This document shows positions 57,303 to 64,000 of a DNA stretch of 64,000 nucleotides, piece by piece. The stretch comes from an uncultured Acidobacteriota bacterium (lineage in GTDB: Bacteria; Acidobacteriota; Terriglobia; Terriglobales; Acidobacteriaceae). The notes beneath the pieces were generated by a model. The model had not been told where the DNA came from and made no database searches. It saw only the letters and a list, made by a program, of their open reading frames with translations. A program made the translations under genes and the position numbers. Positions within the stretch are counted from its first letter, which is position 1. Every line of letters begins with the position of its first letter. The stretch spans positions 91,266-155,265 of the forward strand of contig CAIQPK010000092.1 in the NCBI GenBank assembly GCA_903873705.1, given 5' to 3'.

Positions 57303-59516
57303 ATGGCCCGAGTCGCAATAGTCTCCTACAACGTCCAGACGATCCATGGCAAAGCGGGCGGCGTAGGTGCCTTCACCACGCGGTGGGCTGAACTCCTTCG
57401 CAGCAACGGCGACGAGGTCACCATCATCGTCACTCGCGTCGACTGGGAGCCCGTACGCGTCGACGCCCACTGGCGGGCTCGCTACCAGTCGCTCGGCATC
57501 GGGCTCATCGAGTTGCAAGCGCCTCCTCCGTCTCCCACCCGCTGGCCGGAAGTACCCACCATGCGCATCGCGGAGCTCGCCGCGCCGGTGCTCAAGGGTT
57601 TCGACGTTGCCTACTTCCAGGACTGGGGCAACGCCGCCTTCCACCTCGTCCGCGAGCGGCGCTACGCCACCGCGCCCGGCCCCGTATGCGTCACCGTTCT
57701 GCACGGCCCGTCAGAGTGGGAGCTCAGTTCCAACCAGCGCTTCCCCGAGCTGCCTAAAGACCTTCACCTCGCTTACCAGGAGCGCTACGCCGCCCAGCAC
57801 AGCGACGCCGTGGTCTCCCCCAGCCGCTACATGGCGCAGCATCTCCAAGGCCTGGGCTGGTCGTTTCCCGATGAAGTCGAAGTCCTCGGCCTGCCCATGC
57901 CCGAGCCTGAATCCACCGCGGCCACTCTCCCCGCACCGCACATCCGGCGCATCGTCTACTTCGGCCGCATTGAGGAGCGCAAAGGCCTCCGCAACTTCGT
58001 TCTCGCCCTGCAGCAGATCGCCGCCCAGCTCCCGCCGAAGATCGAGATCATCCTGCTCGGCGGCACCGACGACCACGCCCTGCTCGACTTCGCCACACGC
58101 ACCCTCAAAGACGCCGGCCTGGCCGTCTCGCAGCAGGGATCGTTCGACAGCGCTGCCGCCTTAAAGTTCCTCGCGCATTCGGCGCACGAGACCCTCTGCG
58201 TCGTCCCGTCGCCATCCGACAACCACCCCTACGCCGTCGTCGAAGCCTCGCTGATTCCCGGTCTCAACCTCATCGCCTGCCGCAGCGGCGGCGTGCCCGA
58301 GATACTGCAAGACGCCGAATCGCAGCTCTGTGATCCCCTGCCCCGCGACCTCGCCGCGAAGATCCTCGAGCGCGTCAACGCACCGCTTGCTGCCACCCAG
58401 CTCGCACGCTACGACTGCGCCGCAGCCAACCACCGCTGGCTCGCCTTCCACCAGCGCATGGTCGCCCTCGCCGCCAGCCGCCAGCCGCGTGCGCTCCCGC
58501 AGCAACGACCCACGGTCGACATCTGCATCACCTACTTTCAGAAAGCCGACTATCTCGGCCAGTTGGTGGACGCCCTCGAACAGCAGACCCAGACCGACTT
58601 CCACGTGATCGCCGTCAACGACGGTTCACCCGACGAATACTCCAATCGCGTCTTCGATCAACACGTCGGGAGGACAGCCGAGCGAGGATGGGATTTCTAC
58701 TGGCAGCCCAACGCCTTTGTCGACGCCGCCCGCAACGCCGCCGCACGCCGCGGCACCGGCGACTACATCCTCTTCATCGACGCCGACGACGTTCTCCCGC
58801 CGCACGCCGTCGCCCGCATGCGCGAGGCCATCACTCTCTCCGGCGACGACGCGCTCATCTGCTCCAGTTTCCTCTTCGCCGGCGACCAGCGCCCCGTAGA
58901 CCCTGCGACCGGCGCCGTGCTCGTGCCGCCCTACGCCACCTGCATCCCGCTCGGGATCGACCTCGTCGGCGGCATCGTCAACCCCCAAGCCTTCGGCGGC
59001 TCCATGTTCATCATCCGCCGCGGTGTCTTCGAAAGGATCGGCGGCTTTCGCGAGCTGCGCGGCGCCGGCCACGAAGACTGGGAGCTCTACGTCCGTCTCG
59101 TCCTCGCCGGATACAAGGTAGACATTCTCCCCGAGTTTCTGCAGTTCTACCGCCAGCTCGAAGACAGCCTGGCCCACACGCTGCCCCGTGACACCGCGCG
59201 GCGTCGCCTGCTCGACGCTTACGAGCAGCACCTCCAGGCAGCCGGACTTCCCGGCGGCGCCCTCGCGCTCGCGGGCCTGCACCAAAGCGCGCAGCTGATG
59301 GAAAAGCGCATCCGCCAGCTGACGACCAAGGTCGCCGCACCACAGGGCCGCTACGCCTTCTTTACCGGCCACACCGGCACCTTCGATACTGAACCCGACG
59401 TCGTCACGCGCCTGCAGCAGTGGTACCGCGAGAAGCTGTCGTTTGAAACGCGATTGAAGATTCACCGCGTCTTCCTTGCGCCCTTCATCGGCCCGCACGA
59501 GCCCCCCGCACCATGA
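57303..59516 (+). CDS. Two-domain glycosyltransferase, GT4 then GT2
   Basis: This 737-residue soluble protein joins a retaining GT-B enzyme and an inverting GT-A enzyme. Residues ~1-395 are GT4-like: an N-terminal Rossmann half (VQTIHGKAGGVGAFTTRWAE), the linker strand HIRRIVYFGRIEERKGLRNF and the donor-site part HPYAVVEASLIPGLNLIACR with GGVPEIL. Residues ~400-640 are GT2: VDICITYFQKADYLGQLVDA, IAVNDGSPDE, DYILFIDADDVLPP (metal-binding DAD) and GGSMFIIRRGVFERIGGF. The C-terminal ~100 residues are helical. Both catalytic cores look complete. Such fusions usually add two different sugars in turn to a growing glycan. The next gene overlaps by 4 bp (ATGA), so the two are co-translated. Confidence 0.85.
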   Translation: MARVAIVSYNVQTIHGKAGGVGAFTTRWAELLRSNGDEVTIIVTRVDWEPVRVDAHWRARYQSLGIGLIELQAPPPSPTRWPEVPTMRIAELAAPVLKGFDVAYFQDWGNAAFHLVRERRYATAPGPVCVTVLHGPSEWELSSNQRFPELPKDLHLAYQERYAAQHSDAVVSPSRYMAQHLQGLGWSFPDEVEVLGLPMPEPESTAATLPAPHIRRIVYFGRIEERKGLRNFVLALQQIAAQLPPKIEIILLGGTDDHALLDFATRTLKDAGLAVSQQGSFDSAAALKFLAHSAHETLCVVPSPSDNHPYAVVEASLIPGLNLIACRSGGVPEILQDAESQLCDPLPRDLAAKILERVNAPLAATQLARYDCAAANHRWLAFHQRMVALAASRQPRALPQQRPTVDICITYFQKADYLGQLVDALEQQTQTDFHVIAVNDGSPDEYSNRVFDQHVGRTAERGWDFYWQPNAFVDAARNAAARRGTGDYILFIDADDVLPPHAVARMREAITLSGDDALICSSFLFAGDQRPVDPATGAVLVPPYATCIPLGIDLVGGIVNPQAFGGSMFIIRRGVFERIGGFRELRGAGHEDWELYVRLVLAGYKVDILPEFLQFYRQLEDSLAHTLPRDTARRRLLDAYEQHLQAAGLPGGALALAGLHQSAQLMEKRIRQLTTKVAAPQGRYAFFTGHTGTFDTEPDVVTRLQQWYREKLSFETRLKIHRVFLAPFIGPHEPPAP

Positions 59517-62077
59517 GGTGCGCGCTGATCCAAGGCCCCGCGCGCACCGATGGCCAAGCGCTCACCCTCGCCCGCGCCCTTCGGCGGCGGCAGCATGAGG
59601 TCACACTCCTCGTCCCACTGCTCGAAGCCCGCACCTTTGTTCCCGCGTTCGTCGAGCAGTGGCATGCCGAGGGCTTTGCCTGTATCCCCGTCAGTTCCGC
59701 GCGCCTCTCACCTACGTGGGAGCACTTTCCTATCGACCCCGGGCTCGCCACCGCTCGCGCGCTTGCCGATGTGCTGCACAACTTCGACGTCGCCTGGTTT
59801 TTCGAGCGCCACTGGGCCATGCCCGTCCTGCGCCAGCGCCGCTTCCGCACGCGCCAGCTTCCGCTCATCGTGCTCGATGCGCTGCCTGACCAGGTTTCCA
59901 TCCCATCCTCTCTCAGCGAGATCAACCGCGCCGCAGCCAGCCAGTACGTCGCCCGCTGGGCCGACCTCATCACCACCGGCTCAGCCGAGCAGGACATTCC
60001 TCAGCTCGAAGCCCTGTGGCACGCACGCCAGGTCGAGCCCGAACGCACTGCGCGTGCCGCGGCCACCTCGCCAGCCGTCACCATCTGCATTCCTCACTTC
60101 GAGGAACCGGTCTATCTCAGCGAAACCCTGCAATCGCTGGAGCGCCAGACCACCTCAAACTTTACCGTGGTCGTTGTCGACGACGGCTCGCACACACCCG
60201 CCGCCCACGCTGCCTTCGACGCCTGCGAGCAGCAGTACGCCGCACGCGGGTGGCAGTTCATCCGCCAGACCAACCAGTCTCCCGGAGCAGCCAGGAACCG
60301 CGCCGCCAGCGAAGCCACCACCGAATTTCTCCTCTTCCTCGACGCCGACGACATCGCCATGCCTGCCATGGTCGAGCGCCTCCTCCAGGCCGCGCTGCTC
60401 TCGGGGGACGACTGCCTCGTCCTTCCCAACTACAGTTTTCGCGACGACCCCGAAGGCCCCTGCCACCTGCTCTACGACCCGCCCGGCAACAGCCTCATCG
60501 GCAGTATGGCCGACGACATGCACGGTGGCTCCTGCATCTTCATTCGCAGCGAAGCCTTCGCCTCTCTCGGCGGCTTCTCCCACGTTCCCGGCGTCGGTTT
60601 CGAAGACTACGAACTGCACGTCCGCTGCAACCTCGCCGGCCTCCGCTGGGACGTCCTTCCCGACCTTCTCTACCGCTATCGCATGCCGCGCACCAGCAGC
60701 GTCTCGCGCTCCACACCCTTCTACCGCAATCTCGCCGGCGTGCTGCGCTGGTATGAGGGTCGCCTCCGCCCCGGCGGACTCGGACAGCTGCCGCTGGCCT
60801 TCGCCTCCATCTATCAGCACCTCGAAAAGACCACCGAGAAAGCCGCCAAGCTGGAAAAGCTGCTCGCCTCGCGCCACCCCAAGCCCAAACCCAGCGGCAA
60901 GGAAGTGAAGCTCCTCCTGCTTGCCTGCAACTTCCCCTTCGGCATCGTCTCCGGGTGGCACACACGAGTGCAGCAGATGATCCGCCACTTCGGCTCGCGC
61001 TACACCCTTACCCTGATGACCGCGATGCCCCGCGAACAACTCGCGCCTGTCCGCAAGGAAACCTTCCGCCATCTGCACGCGGTCCGCGGCGTCGAAGGCA
61101 GCAACAAGTCGGTGGCTGTCGGTGAGGATCTGCCCTTCCGCATCCGCGAAAGCTACACCGACACCTTCCAGGCGGCACTCCGCGCGCTGCCCACCGACCA
61201 GTACCACGCGGCCATCATCGACCAGCTCTTCCTCGCCGAGTACCGCAAAGACATCGACACCGTCTCCGTGCTCACCGAGCACAACATCGAATCACGCCTC
61301 CTCCAGCAAGCGGCCGAGCGCTCCTGGCCCGGAGATATACCGCAGCACTTCCAGAACGCAAAGGCCGAAGCATGCCGCCTCCAGCACTACGAAGATCAGG
61401 TCTGGCCGGAGTTCCCACTCCGCTCCGCCGTCAGCGAAGTCGACCGCGCCTACATCGACAGCCGCGCCCGCCGTGGCACCACCGTCCTCGCCGCCAACGG
61501 CGCCGACCCTGCCACCTGGCTGCCCAACATCCGATTTGAAGCGGCCACCATTCTCTTCCCGGCACACCTCGCTTATTTACCCAACGTCGAAGCCATCGAC
61601 TTCCTGCTCAGCGAAATCTGGCCCCACGTCATCCGGCAGGCCCCCCGCGCGCGCCTGATCATCGCGGGCCGCGATCCCGCCGACTCCGTCAGGGCAGCCG
61701 TATCCCGAGCCGCCAACGTCGAGCTCTGCGCCAGCCCGGCGTCGATGCAGACCGTAGCACGCCGCGCCAGCATCGCCATCGCGCCTCTCCGCCTCGGCTC
61801 GGGTACACGCGCAAAAATTCTCGAAGCCATGGCCTGGGGCCTGCCCGTCGTCAGCACAACGCTGGGCGCGGAAGGCCTCGATGCCGCTGACGGCGTCCAC
61901 CTCCTCCTGCGCGACGATCCCGCCGACTTCGCCGACGCCATCGTCCGCCTGCTCGCCGACCGCGCGCTCTGGAGCGGCCTCCGCAACGCCGGCCGCGACC
62001 TCGTCAGCGAACGCTACTCCTGGGACCGCGTTTTCGAGCCGCTCGAAAACGCACTCATCGAACTCATCTCGAAATGA
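59513..62077 (+). CDS. Three-part glycosyltransferase: GT-B-like N-terminus, GT2, GT4
   Basis: This 854-residue protein begins with a ~185-residue domain like the N-terminal half of a GT-B enzyme (ALRRRQHEVTLLVPLLEART) with no matching C-terminal half. Residues ~186-450 are GT2: TICIPHFEEPVYLSETLQSL, VVVDDGSHTP, FLLFLDADDIAMP and GSCIFIRSEAFASLGGF. Residues ~465-854 are GT4: CNFPFGIVSGWHTRVQQMIR, SVLTEHNIESRLLQ, RIIFEAATILF-type strand 61520-61560 and the donor-binding ILEAMAWGLPVVSTTLGAEG. Overlap with the upstream gene is 4 bp. Its 3' end overlaps the convergent glycosyltransferase by 14 bp. It belongs with its neighbours to a glycan-assembly locus whose product is unknown. Confidence 0.85.
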   Translation: MRCALIQGPARTDGQALTLARALRRRQHEVTLLVPLLEARTFVPAFVEQWHAEGFACIPVSSARLSPTWEHFPIDPGLATARALADVLHNFDVAWFFERHWAMPVLRQRRFRTRQLPLIVLDALPDQVSIPSSLSEINRAAASQYVARWADLITTGSAEQDIPQLEALWHARQVEPERTARAAATSPAVTICIPHFEEPVYLSETLQSLERQTTSNFTVVVVDDGSHTPAAHAAFDACEQQYAARGWQFIRQTNQSPGAARNRAASEATTEFLLFLDADDIAMPAMVERLLQAALLSGDDCLVLPNYSFRDDPEGPCHLLYDPPGNSLIGSMADDMHGGSCIFIRSEAFASLGGFSHVPGVGFEDYELHVRCNLAGLRWDVLPDLLYRYRMPRTSSVSRSTPFYRNLAGVLRWYEGRLRPGGLGQLPLAFASIYQHLEKTTEKAAKLEKLLASRHPKPKPSGKEVKLLLLACNFPFGIVSGWHTRVQQMIRHFGSRYTLTLMTAMPREQLAPVRKETFRHLHAVRGVEGSNKSVAVGEDLPFRIRESYTDTFQAALRALPTDQYHAAIIDQLFLAEYRKDIDTVSVLTEHNIESRLLQQAAERSWPGDIPQHFQNAKAEACRLQHYEDQVWPEFPLRSAVSEVDRAYIDSRARRGTTVLAANGADPATWLPNIRFEAATILFPAHLAYLPNVEAIDFLLSEIWPHVIRQAPRARLIIAGRDPADSVRAAVSRAANVELCASPASMQTVARRASIAIAPLRLGSGTRAKILEAMAWGLPVVSTTLGAEGLDAADGVHLLLRDDPADFADAIVRLLADRALWSGLRNAGRDLVSERYSWDRVFEPLENALIELISK

Positions 62078-63839
62078 GTCCAGTCAGCGCCCGCGAAAGC
62101 ACGTCGATCCTCTTCGCCCAGTCGTTCTCCCGCGCAAAGCGCTGCCGCCGTTCACGCAGTTCATCCGAGTCCCCCGCCAAGGCCTCGCGCAGACGCTCAA
62201 AGAACTCCCCCGGCGTCGCATACAGCGCAACCAACCCCTCGGCGCCGCTATCCAGCAAATGCCGCACTTCGGGCAGGTCCCGACTCACCACCGGCTTCCC
62301 CGCCGCCAGGTACTCATAAATCTTCACCGGATTCATCGACTGCGTCACCGCAATGTCCCGGAATGGCATCGTGCATACGTCGAACTCCGCAAGATGTGCC
62401 GCCAACCGCCGCGGTGCCATGTGCGGCAACACGACGATGTTTGGCAGAACACTGCACCGCAGCCACGCCAGTTCCACCGCTTCGCGCGAAAACGTGTACG
62501 GCCCAATGTAGACAAACGTCCACTCCGGAAATGCCTTCGCCGCCGCGTTCACCAGCTCCATATCCAGCCAGTCCGCCAGCACGCCGAAGAACCCAATCAC
62601 TGGCCGTGGCAGATCACGCAAATGCCCCACCGAAGATCCTGACGAAAATAGGTCGTAGTCGTTCCCGTTGTGCAGCAGCAAACTTTCGCGCGACCGTAAC
62701 CTCTGCTGCAACACCACGCTCGACGTGATCAACAGCTCCGCCTCGTCGATCAGCCGTTCCTCGTACCGTCCGAGCACGGTCTCATAAAGATCAGCCAGCG
62801 CCTGCTGATCGTCCAGGCAATCGCTCGCCACTTTCCATCCGCAGCGCTCGTGCAGCCGCGTCACCAGCGGCTGCCAGCGGGGATAATTCACCAGCGCCAC
62901 TACCTTCTCCAGACCATAGACCACAGCCGTCTGCACCAGAGCAGCCGCCATTTCATCCACCGCCGCGTCCTCCCACTGCATCCCGTAAACATCGGGTGCA
63001 CTTCCCGGCAGCCGCACCAGGAACACCCCCGGTGCCACCTCCTGCAACGGACGTGTCGTTCGCCAGAAACGTCCCGGGCTCAACGCCGGATCGATCCAGA
63101 AAACCGCATGGCCACGCACGGCCAGCCCACGCGCAAAATGATGCTGCCGCTGCACTACGGAGTTCCACGCCACGGCATTGAACATCACCACCGGCGGTAG
63201 TCTGCTCTCCACCGTGAATCGGCCCTTTTCCACGCTCACTGCAATCTGCGCTTCAAGATGCTCCACCAGCGTCGTCGAAGTCGCCTCCAGCGCAACCGGA
63301 CGCTTTCGCCCGACCACCTCACGTACCCGCCGGTCGATCCCCACTCGTGTCTCATACGGCACCAACCACCGATAAGCCGCGCGCGCCGCCTCCACCACAT
63401 TCCACCCCGTCTGCTGCACCAGGGGCGCATCAACCGGCAGCACCGGCGGCGTCGCCATCTCCCACGTCAACCGCGGCCAATGCACGGGCACCGACTCCGC
63501 CCACAACCGCTCCCGGTCCACCGAAGCATGATGCATCCACCCAGCCAACAGCAGTGGCGCACCACGCACTCTTTGCGCCGCATCGGGGTGTACCGCAGGC
63601 TCATTCGACCCCGCTATCCACCCATCCGCATAAATCGCTTCCGCCCCCATCCGCTGCAGCGCATCTCGCAACGCTTCCAGGTGGAACGGATAGAGCACAT
63701 CACCCTCTGCCAGGTAAGCGACCCACGTCCGAGTCGCAGCCGCTCCTGGCAGTACCACTTCAAAATCGACCAGCGTCTGATTCGCCAGACTCCGCAGCGT
63801 CCGCTCGACCGCGCCATCCTCACGCGGCAGCACCACCAC
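62064..63839 (-). CDS. Glycosyltransferase with degenerate GT2 N-terminus and GT4 domain
   Basis: This protein is 591 residues from GTG 63839, which has AGGA 7 bases upstream. The frame stays open to 63951 with no ATG, so the start is uncertain. The first ~110 residues look like a reduced GT2 domain: VVVLPREDGAVERTLRSLAN, TWVAYLAEGDVLYPFHLEAL. The AEGD replaces the usual DADD metal motif, so catalysis there is doubtful. Residues ~215-590 are a GT4/TuaH-like domain: VVMFNAVAWNSVVQRQHHFA, GFFGVLADWLDMELVNAAAK, PNIVVLPHMAPRRLAAHLAE and donor-site MNPVKIYEYLAAGKPVVSRD. It converges on, and overlaps by 14 bp, the previous gene and probably serves the same glycan. Confidence 0.8.
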   Translation of the reverse strand: MVVLPREDGAVERTLRSLANQTLVDFEVVLPGAAATRTWVAYLAEGDVLYPFHLEALRDALQRMGAEAIYADGWIAGSNEPAVHPDAAQRVRGAPLLLAGWMHHASVDRERLWAESVPVHWPRLTWEMATPPVLPVDAPLVQQTGWNVVEAARAAYRWLVPYETRVGIDRRVREVVGRKRPVALEATSTTLVEHLEAQIAVSVEKGRFTVESRLPPVVMFNAVAWNSVVQRQHHFARGLAVRGHAVFWIDPALSPGRFWRTTRPLQEVAPGVFLVRLPGSAPDVYGMQWEDAAVDEMAAALVQTAVVYGLEKVVALVNYPRWQPLVTRLHERCGWKVASDCLDDQQALADLYETVLGRYEERLIDEAELLITSSVVLQQRLRSRESLLLHNGNDYDLFSSGSSVGHLRDLPRPVIGFFGVLADWLDMELVNAAAKAFPEWTFVYIGPYTFSREAVELAWLRCSVLPNIVVLPHMAPRRLAAHLAEFDVCTMPFRDIAVTQSMNPVKIYEYLAAGKPVVSRDLPEVRHLLDSGAEGLVALYATPGEFFERLREALAGDSDELRERRQRFARENDWAKRIDVLSRALTGLISR

Positions 63840-64000
63840 CGAAATATCCTGCCCCGACCGCTTCGGCCACAGCGGAGCATCCGGCTCCTCCGCTTCAGCA
63901 GCTGCTCTGCCCGATCTTTTGTACCAGCGAGATTGATTAGTGTAGCGCAGCTATTTCTGATTTCAGACAGCCGCCGTCGGGGGTGTGGAGAAGTGGGAAG

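Overview
The window looks like chromosomal DNA of an Acidobacteriota member, probably Acidobacteriaceae or a close relative. This is inferred from gene content: Oar-like TonB receptors with a carboxypeptidase-regulatory N-terminus, a DUF1800/DUF1501 pair, many Sec/Tat-exported redox enzymes, a PQQ dehydrogenase, and a GH18-deacetylase-GT2 fusion. GC is high throughout. I found no phage genes, insertion sequence, CRISPR array or rRNA.

Region 1 (1-8.4 kb): the 3' end of a TonB receptor, then a DUF1800 lipoprotein and a Tat-exported DUF1501 protein, then a heavily decayed dnaE2 remnant on the minus strand, then an APC permease overlapping a secreted P1-family (DmpA-like) aminopeptidase. Region 2 (8.6-12.7 kb): an MHYT/PAS hybrid histidine kinase followed by a REC-EAL response regulator.

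Region 3 (12.7-28.7 kb) is the most distinctive part. It is an apparent periplasmic oxidation island: on the minus strand a cytochrome c, a Tat-exported thiamine-diphosphate enzyme, a TonB receptor interrupted by one in-frame stop, a 119-aa protein, a Tat-exported MmgE/PrpD protein and a PQQ dehydrogenase; on the plus strand a secreted cupin, a secreted NHL-type beta-propeller and an OFA-family transporter. A nearly identical promoter module (32 of 41 positions, identical spacing) lies upstream of both the PQQ gene and the propeller gene, facing away from each other. The pathway and substrate are unknown to me.

Region 4 (28.7-37 kb): pyruvate phosphate dikinase divergent from a TPR/Fis-like HTH regulator, an Ig-like membrane protein coupled to a CusF-SCO1 fusion lipoprotein, and a beta-propeller lipoprotein. 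Region 5 (37.2-57.2 kb) is mostly housekeeping: tRNA-Glu(UUC), a dNTPase, a TPR protein, purH, a DUF433/DUF5615 toxin-antitoxin pair, serS, a LolA-like protein, a GT39-type membrane glycosyltransferase, the GH18-CE4-GT2 fusion (with substitutions at two catalytic positions), a glutamate-semialdehyde dehydrogenase, a VOC protein, a fused PabB-PabC and a K+-independent-type H+-pyrophosphatase. Region 6 (57.3-63.9 kb): three large multidomain glycosyltransferases, probably for a surface glycan.
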